Part shown: positions 11,731 through 22,929 of the stretch, in pieces
Layout: each line of letters opens with the position of its first letter
Numbering within the stretch: position 1 is the first letter of the stretch
Assembly (NCBI RefSeq): GCF_003369915.1
Contig: NC_046673.1
Coordinates: 10,090,001 to 10,154,000 of the forward strand
Direction of reading: 5' to 3'
Origin: Drosophila miranda
Taxonomy: Eukaryota; Arthropoda; Insecta; Diptera; Drosophilidae
Length of the DNA: 64,000 nt
Position numbers and translations under genes: made by a program
The notes under the pieces: generated by a model
The model's database searches: none
The model's input: the letters and a program-made list of their open reading frames with translations, nothing else
Told to the model about the DNA's origin: nothing

Positions 11731-14079
11731 TTCCTGTAATTGGCTTCAAATGCGGTTCAACGCTCGCTAGATGGCGCCACGTTTGCTTCCGACTCAACGG
11801 CGCTACACATTCTGAGCGAAACAGGTGTATTGGATGGATGGATGGATATGATGGACAGATATGTAGATGATGATTCCAAATGAAGCAAAGATGCAACGCT
11901 TTTTCTATCTGCAATGGAATTCGAATCGTGTATGAAAAACATATTCAGTAGTGATCTGTCTTTTGCTTTTTCCATTCGCTGCACTTTCACATGCATACAT
12001 ATGCATGCTTATTAAACTTTCCCATAAATTATGTACAAAAACTACATTAGTGTGGGTATATTGAGTAATTAGTTGGCGGATAAGTTCTTAGTTCTTTAGT
12101 CTTGTAATAAAAAGCAAAAGCAGAAGAGAGCTAAATATTCTCACGCTTGCATCGAAATGGAAACTTCAATGGGGTGGAGCGAGACGCCGAGAGTGCTGCC
12201 CTGCTGCGGCAATGGACAATTGTAACGGTTCTTCTGCATTTCAGCAGAAAGATCACAACGACCACAACAGAAAGTAGCCATGTATGTGGCTGGTTCCCAA
12301 AAAGCTGCACCGATTCTATGGAACTTTGCATTCAATTACTCGGAAGCGATATAGCTGATTATTCCGCTGAGCAAACGGTTTTCGTTTCTCCACAATTTAT
12401 CACAATTTAGAACTTTCCACAGCACAAAAATAATGAAAAAAAAGACAACACACTCGCGGGATTTATATTAATTTTCGGCCAAAAAGCAAAGAAGACAAAA
12501 AAAAGATCAGAGAATGGAGAATTGCAATTGGCAGGTTTGTAAAACAAGTTTACCTCTGTATTCTGTTTTTGGTTTTTGTTAATTTCGGCTCTTGGCCTGT
12601 GACATTTACATGGCGGTCATATCCATTTTCATATCAAAAAAAAAAAAAACAAAAAACTGCCGAAACATTCCGATAATTGGTAATGAATGTGAGTGAAATC
12701 AATTTTCAGGCTGCCGCCTGGAGGCGTCTCCAGTCGACACAGATTAACCAAACAAAACGAAACATAGCCGCCGTGGCCGTTGTGCAGGCGACAAGTGAAC
12801 GATGTGATGATTATATGTACATACTATATGTATATACTATATTACTATATGGTTATTTTTTGAAAAACATCAACAACCGACGACCGAGTGACAACTACGA
12901 CTATCCGTCGCGGCTCTTAGTCGTCCATGCCGTAGTCCGCGTCGCATCAGCCGTTGATTCTAGCCGCCGGGGGCCGATGCCAGCTATTCGCACAACCAGT
13001 TAACAAGTGAACGGGCGGGCACACAGACGTGAATGTACAGGTGAGCGAGGGTACGAGCCAACGGCAGACAGACACCACAAAAATACCAATACCAATGAGG
13101 ATTCCAATCGTTGCCACAGTGTACAAAGATCAGGCTGTCACTGGATAGGGTGCCGCACCGTGGCAAGGAAGTTGCGTTGCCCGAATGCGGCCCACTGTGC
13201 AACAAACCTGATCAGCACATGGATACGCGCAGACAGACACAGCTTTTGTTACACACACACACACACATGCACTGATACACAGGTAAAGAAAAACGATACA
13301 AGCAAACGATATCAATGGTCGCAACGGCTTCCAACTTGCTAAGCCGCATTCCACGAGCCATGGCTCTGGGCCTGGAAGGCTGCTGTCGGTTGTTTTCTCC
13401 TTCTCCTTGCATACCACACATTCACGGCATAGTAGTAGTTCGTGCATTTATTTAGTATGTAAATGTGCATGCAATACCTTGTGTGTCTACAATAATAACG
13501 GCTGGTTGGAAAAACCACACACAGTGGCTTGTCAATAATTAACAAACATTTAAACACCAAAGTTCCACTTGGCTAGTTCGAATTTTCTTACAGTTAGATT
13601 TAAAATTGCCAATGAAATTGCGGCCAGTGCTGCCAGACAGATTTTAGAGTGTTGTTGAACATCAAATTTTATAATCGATAAATATATATAATATATATCG
13701 CGGTAGTACCGATATATCGATAAGTAGAATTAAAAGACGCGGGCATTCGTTGGTAATAAATATCCATATTGTATAAGCTTTTTAATACTAAATATCACCA
13801 CCAAATTTATTATTATATTATATTACATATGCTGGCAGCTTAGACACCAAGCTCGAGCACCATGAACAAGTTTATTCTTTTCATAGTATTTTCTAGTATT
13901 TTGCTAATCCAATCATGTAGAAATCGTGTAGAACTGCCAAAATATAAATTTTTTTGAAAAAAGGGCCAATCATTTTTCATTTAACATTTAGTAATTACAT
14001 TAATATGGAGCGAATGTGTAGTTACCATGTACAAACATTAATTTAGTGATAATTGTTGTTGACCGTTTTTGCTTAAACC
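11731..14079. other. Intergenic region, probably 5' UTR and promoter of the membrane protein gene
   Basis: No credible coding exon is visible. The region holds an ATGGATGG run (11831-11850), a CA microsatellite (13251-13266), AT-rich stretches and a perfect DRE, TATCGATA, at 13715-13722. Just left of the DRE, TGCCAGACAG and nearby words look promoter-like, so the minus-strand gene could start near 13.6 kb with an untranslated first exon. That is inference; no splice pair is distinctive enough to call. Confidence 0.4.
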
Positions 14080-15112
14080 TTATTTTATTGATAATTTAAT
14101 AAAGATGAGAACTTAAAGTTCACCATTAAAGTAGAAAATTGATTCCTAGGAAAGGATATTATAGAATTGAGAAAACTTGTGTCATCCCAGGCAAAAACAG
14201 TTTAGTCTCTGTTTTAAATATCACAACGATATGTTACAGTTTTTTGTCTTCTTGCAGAGACCAATAATAGGTATCAGGATCGAGATCATATACTCATCAC
14301 TCATCATATACATGAATATGTCTAAAAAATGTCAATTTGAGAAAAGGTGTTTATTAGTTACGTTTTATCTTCATATCATTATTTATACTTTTATATACAA
14401 TTATCAAAATAGAGTATACAAAGGCCTATACTTAGGCTTACACGCAACATAGCGATGGTTTTTTTGTTGAACTTTTTCGTTTAAACCTTTTTTTACAATA
14501 AATACAATAAAAGCAAAGATTAAAAATAAGCCAGTTAAGTAGAAAATTAATTTATTAATCGGATAAAATTATGTGGGCATGGCTAAATGTTCTATCTGGC
14601 TTATAATATTTGACGGAACATTAAAATTAAGCAATATGGTTTCCAATCCTTGATGGAGAACAATTAACTATTATAAGCCAAGGGGGTATTTAAATTTTCT
14701 ACCGAAAATAATGAAAATTTAATCATTTTAGCGTAGTTCAGGTTGAGTTCGTGGGTTTTTTTGCAAGTTAAAGGGAAGGATAGGATGAATCTACAAGAAG
14801 AATTTACAATCGTTAATAGTTTTCGCCATTTACCTCAAGTAGCTGAACTATTTAAATAGAGGGGGCATAAGTGGGATAAGTTCGGTTTTTCATCATACGA
14901 GACGGTGTATTGTAGTTGAAGAGCATAAACAGCAATTGCCGTAGCAAGAAAACAAATCAAGTATTTAAAACAAACCAGTCAAGTAGAAAATTGATTCCTT
15001 AATCGGATAAAATTATGTGGGCAGTGCTAAATGTTCTTTTTATATAGTAATATTCCACAGAATATCAAAAACGAGGAATATGTATAACAGAACTTGATTT
15101 CGTCAGTATACT
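14080..15112 (-). repeat. Dispersed repeat 'family A', three degenerate units, minus orientation
   Basis: The stretch is composed of related units, recognisable by GTAGAAAATTGATTCCT-type words at about 14131, 14545 and 14985 and by the sequence ATTATGTGGGCA before TGCTAAATGTTCT. The same sequence in the opposite orientation recurs at 47.3-49.0 kb. Shared landmarks include ACGAGGAATATG, TGGGATGACACA, CAGAGACT and GTATAGGCCT. No open reading frame of size is present. A non-autonomous Helitron or DINE-1/SGM-like element is the best guess, because units are tandem, AT-rich and lack clear terminal inverted repeats. Outer boundaries are approximate. Confidence 0.7.
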
Positions 15113-15305
15113 TACGGTATATTTTTAAAACGAGACGGTATGTTTCGGTATATTTCTGAGGGTCGGACCATATCGATAAATCCGCGGTCACACTGACCGT
15201 ATCGATAAACCTGCGACGAAAGTTCTTTTGCGTGGAAATATTTAAGTGAATTAAATAAAGTTAGTTTTTGTCTTCGGTTAAAACACCTTGCTAATTCTAT
15301 TAAAA
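15104..15305 (+). promoter_or_regulatory. Hsp60A promoter and untranslated first exon
   Basis: Three copies or near-copies of motif 6 (GGTATATTT) lie at 15116, 15137 and 15147. Two perfect DREs (TATCGATA) are at 15171-15178 and 15200-15207. A perfect Ohler motif 1 (CGGTCACACTG) sits between them at 15185-15195. This is the classic Drosophila housekeeping promoter combination. GAAAGTTC at 15218-15225 forms two inverted units of a heat-shock element, which may or may not matter. The putative first exon ends at about 15305 with AA|GTAAGT. The motif 6 cluster belongs to the end of repeat family A. Confidence 0.75.
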
Positions 15306-16167
15306 GTAAGTAATAATCAATACATTTTGATTGCGACGTCGTACTAGCTTTCTGCTCTATTTGCGTGGAGCTTGCGCTGAATTTTGGTCTGTGTGCGTGT
15401 GTGATTCGGTTATATAAGAAAGAACAATCTAGGCAAAGAGCCGGCAAACCGTGTTTCTATAACATTATTGGTTGCTTGAGGACATTTTACTCGCATTTAT
15501 TGGGAAATATGAATGCTAATACAAGAGATTGGTCCTCGCACACACACACACATTGTCCACTGAAGAGAAATGTTCGAGAGCCAGCGCACATGGTTTTCCT
15601 CTGATTGCCGGCATATTAACACGATTTCACATTTGTCATAGCGACTTGCATGTGGCCACTGGGTAGGCCGGGCATCGGCCACGCCTCCTCGCGCCGCATT
15701 CTAGTGTTTCGTAAGAGGGCCCCCCTCGGATTTAGTTGTATTTATTCTTGTATAGTGGGTTACATAAACGATTTCTTCTGGAAGGCTCTGTGATGCTTAT
15801 GATGGTGTTGACCTCGAACAATCGCTATCAATGGCCGCTGTCATTGGAGTGGATTGGTGGGGAGGGTGGGGGCTTGTATCTCCTAGAGTGAACTCTCGGC
15901 AAAGGAGTCCATTTTTTTATGGGTTGTTTTCATTTGCAAATAGGATTTTTCTCCGATCCAATGGGACTTACATCATTTTGAATAGATTCGTACGGATGAC
16001 GAAACACCACTGTACCTTAGCCGCCCGCCCGCTTATCAAAAAATTAAATATAGTAAATAGTCCAAATTGAATATGCTGGCATTAGGCAAACAATAGCGAG
16101 AGCACGTGCACGAGCTTCTTGTTGGTCGGTTCTTGATTCTCATCACCCCATTGATCTCTCTCCCTAG
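15306..16167 (+). other. Intron in the Hsp60A 5' UTR
   Basis: It runs from GTAAGTAATA to CTCTCTCCCTAG directly before the start codon. It contains a CA microsatellite at about 15540-15550 and no coding exon. The position, immediately 5' of ATG, follows from the acceptor; the donor is the best-placed GTAAGT downstream of the promoter motifs. Confidence 0.6.
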
Positions 16168-17951
16168 ATGTTCCGCTTACCTGTTGCACTTGCACGCACC
16201 TCCGTCAGCCGCCATCTGGCGATGCGGGGCTATGCGAAGGACGTGAAGTTTGGCGCCGAGGTGCGCGCCATGATGCTTCAGGGCGTAGATGTGCTGGCCG
16301 ATGCGGTGGCCGTGACGATGGGCCCCAAGGGTCGCAACGTCATCATCGAGCAGTCGTGGGGATCGCCCAAGATCACCAAGGATGGTGTGACTGTGGCCAA
16401 GTCGATCGAACTGAAGGACAAGTTCCAGAACATCGGTGCTAAGCTGGTCCAAGATGTGGCCAACAACACGAACGAGGAGGCTGGCGACGGTACCACGACT
16501 GCCACAGTTCTTGCGCGCGCCATTGCCAAAGAGGGATTTGAGAAGATCTCCAAGGGCGCTAATCCCGTCGAGATCCGCCGCGGTGTAATGCTGGCCGTGG
16601 AGACCGTCAAGGATAACCTCAGGGAAATGTCTCGCCCAGTGAAAACCCCCGAGGAGATTGCCCAGGTGGCCACCATCTCGGCCAACGGCGATCAGGCCAT
16701 TGGCAATTTGATCAGCGAGGCCATGAAGCGAGTCGGACGCGACGGTGTCATCACCGTTAAGGACGGCAAGACCCTCACGGATGAGCTGGAGGTGATTGAG
16801 GGCATGAAGTTCGACCGTGGCTACATCTCGCCCTACTTCATCAACTCTTCGAAGGGCGCCAAGGTCGAGTTCCAGGATGCTCTTCTGCTGCTTTCGGAGA
16901 AAAAGATCTCCTCAGTGCAGAGCATTATTCCCGCACTGGAGTTGGCGAACACGCAGCGCAAGCCCCTGGTGATCATCGCCGAAGACATCGACGGCGAGGC
17001 CCTGAGCACTCTGGTCGTGAACCGCCTGAAGATCGGTCTTCAGGTGGCAGCCGTCAAGGCCCCCGGCTTCGGCGACAACCGCAAGTCCACCCTGACAGAC
17101 ATGGCCATCGCCTCAGGCGGCATTGTCTTTGGCGATGATGCTGATCTCGTCAAGCTGGAGGATGTCAAGATCAGTGATCTCGGACAGGTGGGCGAGGTGG
17201 TCATCACCAAGGACGACACACTGCTGCTGAAGGGCAAGGGAAAGAAGGATGACGTGAAACGTCGCGTTGACCAAATCAAGGACCAAATTGGCGAAACCAC
17301 CTCCGAATATGAGAAGGAGAAGCTTCAGGAGCGCCTGGCCCGTCTGGCCTCCGGCGTTGCCCTGCTCCGAGTCGGTGGCTCCAGCGAGGTTGAGGTGAAC
17401 GAGAAGAAGGACCGCGTCCACGATGCCCTGAATGCCACTCGCGCTGCTGTCGAAGAAGGAATTGTTCCCGGTGGTGGCACTGCCCTCCTCCGCTGCATCG
17501 AGAAACTTGACAGCGTGGCCGTCCAGAATGCCGATCAGGTAATTGGATCAGAATTCTTCTTCAGAACTCTTTCACTTATATTGTGATTAATCTTTTCCAG
17601 AGCCTTGGAGTGGACATCGTGCGCCGTGCCCTCCGCATGCCCTGCATGACCATTGCCAAGAATGCCGGCGTTGATGGAGCCATGGTCGTGGCAAAGGTGG
17701 AGACTCAGTCTGGTGATTATGGCTACGATGCAATGAAGGGCGAATACGGCAACATGATTGAGAAGGGCATCATTGACCCCACGAAGGTGGTGCGCACGGC
17801 CATTACGGATGCCTCCGGTGTTGCATCTCTGCTGACCACGGCCGAGGCTGTTGTCACTGAGATCCCCAAGGACGATGCTGCCCCGGGAATGCCCGGTATG
17901 GGTGGAATGGGCGGCATGGGAGGAATGGGCGGCATGGGTGGCATGATGTAA
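16168..17951 (+). CDS. Hsp60A: Mitochondrial 60 kDa chaperonin Hsp60 (573 aa)
   Basis: Group I chaperonin (GroEL family) that folds imported proteins in the mitochondrial matrix with Hsp10, driven by ATP. Coding exons are 16168-17538 and 17601-17951. The N-terminus [20 protein letters not shown] is a basic, acid-free presequence with maturation likely near residues 22-26 (YAKDVKFG). The ATP-site motif [11 protein letters not shown] starts near residue 106; [10 protein letters not shown] and [11 protein letters not shown] are also present. The C-terminus is a GGM-repeat tail ending GGMGGMM, as in nearly all Hsp60s. Length equals the usual 573 aa. The single coding intron splits NADQ from the next helix ([15 protein letters not shown]). 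The flanking repeats do not disturb the gene. Confidence 0.98.
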
Positions 17952-18895
17952 GCGAATCAGTCTATTTTTTAAGCCATGATGCAGGACGCCAGCAGAGAAG
18001 AAGCGAGCTGCACCATCGCCGGCTCCGCAACACCAGCCGTCGCAGCGAGCCCTGCCATTATCCATTATCCTTTATTTCGGTGAATCCAGCTATTCTCATT
18101 CGCTCACACACATTCTCTTCCTTGATGGAATTTAGTTTTGCTTTGCATTTACCCTTTGGCAAACATGGGAGACCCATCAAAAGGCCGGATGCTGGCTCGC
18201 CCTCGTTCGCTTCATAGTCTGCCGTCGCCTCCATCGTGCTCTACGTTTTTTTAACTATTCCTTAATTACTATTTTTTTACATGTTATATATGTAAAAATA
18301 CCGTTAGTTATACAATCTAAAATAAATCAGAAGTTACATTGATGACACATCTATACACATAGCGAGACTTTCAAGGGAACGCCATCAAAGAAGCATCTAG
18401 AAGGCCGTACAGTACGTACATATTGGACGGGCTACCGGATCGATTCGGTGGGATTTGGGACTCGCTTCGTTTGATCTAATAGGGATCAGCGATTCGGCTT
18501 TCGCTCGCCCAAAAACGGACCGAATGTGGCGAATCGCGTCAGTTTTTTTCTCGCTCACTCTATACTTGAGAGAACGAGAAAGCAGCACACAACCTTGGTG
18601 GATTTTTGCTGAAAATATTGTCTGTCATTCATGCGTACTATACACAAATGGGTTCCGCCATAGTATGTGCCGAATCTTTTTAGAAACATTCGAATCCGTA
18701 GTGCTCGTATTCGGTTTTTACTGAAGGCTGAAGGCGGGACTCGTATTGATCGAACGCATTGAAGGGGCACGAGTATAGCTGTGGTTTCATGAATACTGTG
18801 GATTAGATCCCCGTTTTTAGATTGAATTACACTATTTCCTTTGCCTTTGTGACTTCTCGTCCAATTTGTATTTCTTGTAGTCGCTAAATCACTTT
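17952..18895 (+). other. Hsp60A 3' UTR and intergenic sequence
   Basis: An AATAAA at 18321-18326, 370 bp after the stop, is the probable polyadenylation signal. Beyond about 18.4 kb I see no gene. The segment 18.4-18.75 kb is not obviously repetitive within the window, and its small open frames have no recognisable content. Confidence 0.55.
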
Positions 18896-19430
18896 CAAAC
18901 GAGGGGGAACGTTGTGAGTGGCTGCGGAGATCGCAACTCTACATTTATACCCGATACTTAGTCCGTATGGCTCTCCTCCGGCAGACGCCGCTACTATTAA
19001 ACGACACGACAAAGAGTGCGTGCGAGAGAGACAGAAAATCAGTCTGAGAGCTGTGTAGCGACCGAAAATTGATTTCTTACTTTTGGCTACAATAATAATC
19101 CGATCTGATCCAGATTCGGCAATCTGATAGATAGGGTCATTTTCTATGATTCTGCGTTTTTGCCACAGACTTTCGTCCTTTTCGGGGGCGGCACTATTAC
19201 AGAAGTTTGGATCGAAAATGTCGTTGCTCTAGCTATTATAGACTTTGAGCACTAGGCGCTCATAGGGACGGACGGACAGACAGACATGGCTCAATCAACT
19301 CGGCTATTGATGCTGATCAAGAATATATATACTTAATGGGGTCAGAAACACTTCCTTCTGGACGTTACACACATCCATTTTCACCACAAATCTAATATAC
19401 CCCTATACCCATTTTGAGTATTGGGTAAAA
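18896..19430 (-). mobile_element. Mini-me-like element, inverted and internally deleted copy
   Basis: Read on the minus strand, this is the same element as the copies at 20.0 and 21.7 kb, but about half as long because the middle is missing. It keeps both ends (GAGTATTGGG... and ...GTTCCCCCTCGTTT), the TATATAT run, the conserved core GATCAGCATCAATAGCCGAG and the CATGTCTGTCTGTCCGTC microsatellite start. A conserved core flanked by TA and GTCY microsatellites is the diagnostic layout of dipteran mini-me elements, later grouped with DINE-1/Helitron-like repeats. Confidence 0.75.
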
Positions 19431-20037
19431 TAATAATTATACAATAAAAATCAAACATAATAATTATACAATAAAAATCAAACATAATAATTATACAATA
19501 AAAATCAAAAATAATAATTATACAATATAAATCAAAAATAATCATTATTCAATAAAAATCAAAAATAATAATTATACTTTATATACGTTATATAACTATT
19601 ATTTTTGATTTTTATTGAATAATGATTATTTTTGATTTTATTGAATAATTATTATTATAATTATTATTCTTGATTTTTATTGTATAATTATTATTCTTGA
19701 TTTTTATTGTATAATTATTATTCTTGATTTTTATTGTATAATTATAATTCTTGATTTTTATTGAATAATTATTATTTTTTATTTTATTGAATAATTATTA
19801 TTCTTGAATTTTATTGAATAATTATTATTCTTGATTTTTATTGTATAATTATTATTCTTGCTTTTTATTGAATAATTATTATTATAATTATTATTCTTGA
19901 TTTTTATTGAATAATTATAATTCTTGATTTTTATTGAATAATTTTTATTTTTTATTTTATTGAATAATTATTATTATAATTATTATTCTTGAATTTTATT
20001 GAATAATTATTATTATAATTATTATTCTTGATTTTTT
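19430..20037. repeat. AT-rich minisatellite arrays in inverted arrangement
   Basis: 19430-19575 repeats ATAATTATACAATAAAAATC-type units. After about 19590 the complementary strand of the same unit follows, as many copies of ATTATTCTTGATTTTTATTG with small variants. The two arms are therefore inverted repeats around 19590 and could form a long hairpin. The array is part of the neighbouring mini-me elements' expanded microsatellite. Confidence 0.8.
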
Positions 20038-21150
20038 ATACCCGATACTCAAAATGAGTATTGGGGTATATTAGATTTGTGGTAAAAGTGGATGTGTGTA
20101 ACGTCCAGAAGGAATCGTTTCCGACCCCATAAAGTATATATATTCTTGATCAGCATCAATAGCCGAGTCGATTGAGCCATGTCTGTCTGTCCGTCCGTCC
20201 GTCCGTCCGTCTGTCCGTCTGTCCGTCCCCTTCAGCGCATAGTGCTCAAAGACTATAAGATCTAGAGCAACGATGTTTTGGATCCAGACTTCTGTGATAT
20301 GTCACTGCTACAAAAATATTTCAAATCTTCGCCCCGCCCACTTCCGCCCCCACAAAGGACGAAAATCTGTGGCATCCACATTTTTAAAGATACGATAAAG
20401 CCAAAAACGAAGAATCGTAGAGGATGACTATATGTTCTAGAGTGTAAGATCTCAACCAGATCGTATAATTATTATAGCCAGAATCAAGAAAACAATTTCA
20501 TTCTTTCTCGCTCTGTCTCTCTCTAACACACAGGTTTCATGGTCGGCTTTGCCAATTGCAAAATATGAGTTCAAGGATCTCAGAACCTATAAGAGCCAGA
20601 GCAACCAAATTTGGTATCCACACTCCTGTGATATCGGACCTTGACCGTTTCGTGTCTAAATTTCGCCACACCCCCTTCCGCCCCCGCAAAGGACAAAAAT
20701 CTGGGGCATCCACAAATCTCAGAGACTATTAAGGCTAGAGTAACCAAATTTGGTATCCGCACTTCTGTTAGATCTCACTATAAAACGTATATCTCAGAAT
20801 TTCGCCCCACCCCCTTCCGCCCCCACAAAGAACGAAAATCTGTTGCATCCACAATATTGCACATTCGAGAAAACTAAAAACGCAGAATCTTAGATAACGA
20901 CCATATCTATCAAATTGCTGAATCTGGATCAGATTGGATCATTTTTGTAGCCAAAAGCAAGAAATCAATTTGCAGTGGCTACGCAGCGCGTGACGTCACG
21001 CTCAGACTGATTTTCTGTCTCTCTCGCACGTACTCTTTGTCGTGTCGTTTAATAGTAGCGGCGTCTGCCGGAGGAGAGCCATACTGACTTAGTATCAGGT
21101 ATAACTGTAGAGTTGCGGTGTCCGCAGCAACTCAAAACGTTCCCCCTCGT
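20038..21150 (+). mobile_element. Mini-me-like element, tandem copy 1
   Basis: It begins CCCGATACTCAAAATGAGT and ends near AACGTTCCCCCTCGTTTTTA. The TA run and core (GATCAGCATCAATAGCCGAG) at about 20137-20170 are followed by a GTCT/GTCC array. Downstream, CTTCCGCCCC-type motifs recur several times. Near the 3' end GAGTTGC...GCAACTC forms a short hairpin, which is expected near a Helitron terminus. The 78-codon open frame at 20641 is part of the repeat and is not called as a gene. Confidence 0.8.
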
Positions 21151-21735
21151 TTTTATTGTATAATTATTATTCTTGAATTTTATTGTATAATTATTATTCT
21201 TGATTTTTATTGAATAATTATTATTATAATTATTATACTTGATTTTTATTATATAATATTTATTTTTGATTTTTATTGAATAATTATTATTATAATTATT
21301 ATTCTTGATTTTTATTGAATAATTATTATTTTTATATATTGAATAATTATTATTCATGAATTTTATTGAATAATTATTATTCTTGATTTTTATTGAATAA
21401 TTATTATTATAATTATTATTCTTGATTTTTATTGTATAATTATAATTCTTGATTTTTATTGAATAATTATTATTTTTTATTTTATTGAATAATTATTATT
21501 CTTGAATTTTATTGAATAATTATTATTCTTGATTTTTATTGTATAATTATTATTCTTGCTTCTTATTGAATAATTATTATTATAATTATTATTCTTGATT
21601 TTTATTGAATAATTATAATTCTTGATTTTTATTGAATAATTTTTATTTTTTATTTTATTGAATAATTATTATTATAATTATTATTCTTGAATTTTATTGA
21701 ATAATTATTATTATAATTATTATTCTTGATTTTTT
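21151..21735. repeat. AT-rich minisatellite array between the two mini-me copies
   Basis: Same ATTATTCTTGATTTTTATTG units as before 20.04 kb. Its last ~250 bp match the corresponding array before copy 1 almost base for base, so the duplicated segment includes part of the array. Confidence 0.8.
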
Positions 21736-22850
21736 ATACCCGATACTCAAAATGAGTATTGGGGTATATTAGATTTGTGGTAAAAGTGGATGTGTGTAAC
21801 GTCCAGAAGGAATCGTTTCCGACCCCATAAAGTATATATATTCTTGATCAGCATCAATAGCCGAGTCGATTGAGCCATGTCTGTCTGTCCGTCCGTCCGT
21901 CCGTCCGTCCGTCTGTCCGTCTGTCCGTCCCCTTCAGCGCATAGTGCTCAAAGACTATAAGATCTAGAGCAACGATGTTTTGGATCCAGACTTCTGTGAT
22001 ATGTCACTGCTACAAAAATATTTCAAATCTTCGCCCCGCCCACTTCCGCCCCCACAAAGGACGAAAATCTGTGGCATCCACATTTTTAAAGATACGATAA
22101 AGCCAAAAACGAAGAATCGTAGAGGATGACTATATGTTCTAGAGTGTAAGATCTCAACCAGATCGTATAATTATTATAGCCAGAATCAAGAAAACAATTT
22201 CATTCTTTCTCGCTCTGTCTCTCTCTAACACACAGGTTTCATGGTCGGCTTTGCCAATTGCAAAATATGAGTTCAAGGATCTCAGAACCTATAAGAGCCA
22301 GAGCAACCAAATTTGGTATCCACACTCCTGTGATATCGGACCTTGACCGTTTCGTGTCTAAATATCGCCACACCCCCTTCCGCCCCCGCAAAGGACAAAA
22401 ATCTGGGGCATCCACAAATCTCAGAGACTATTAAGGCTAGAGTAACCAAATTTGGTATCCGCACTTCTATTAGATCTCACTATAAAACGTATATCTCAGA
22501 ATTTCGCCCCACCCCCTTCCGCCCCCACAAAGGACGAAAATCTGTTGCATCCACAATATTGCACATTCGAGAAAACTAAAAACGCAGAATCTTAGATAAC
22601 GACCATATCTATCAGATTGCTGAATCTGGATCAGATCGGATCATTTTTGTAGCCAAAAGCAAGAAATCAATTTGCAGTGGCTACGCAGCGCGTGACGTCA
22701 CGCTCAGACTGATTTTCTGTCTCTCTCGCACGTACTCTTTGTCGTGTCGTTTAATATTAGAGGCGTCTGCCGGAGGAGAGCCATACTGACTTAGTATCGG
22801 GTATAACTGTAGAGTTGCGGTGTCCGCAGCAACTCAAAACGTTCCCCCTC
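21736..22850 (+). mobile_element. Mini-me-like element, tandem copy 2
   Basis: It is nearly identical to copy 1, with a fixed offset of 1698 bp before the GTCY array and 1702 bp after it. The 4 bp change is one extra GTCC unit (six in a row against five). Only scattered single-base differences are seen elsewhere. The pair is a recent tandem duplication of about 1.7 kb. Confidence 0.85.
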
Positions 22851-22929
22851 GTTTTTATTGTATAATTATTATTCTTGATTTTTATTGAATAATTATTATT
22901 CTTGATTTGTATTGTATAATTATTGGTGA

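Noticed and set aside
10088-11770. Several overlapping frames on both strands over the opa-rich exon of the membrane protein
   Set aside because: Simple-sequence codons give open frames in all six phases; only the minus frame joins to the hydrophobic exon with good splice sites.
20641-22579. Two 78-codon frames at 20641 and 22343
   Set aside because: Both lie inside the tandem mini-me copies and duplicate with them; no protein family is recognisable.
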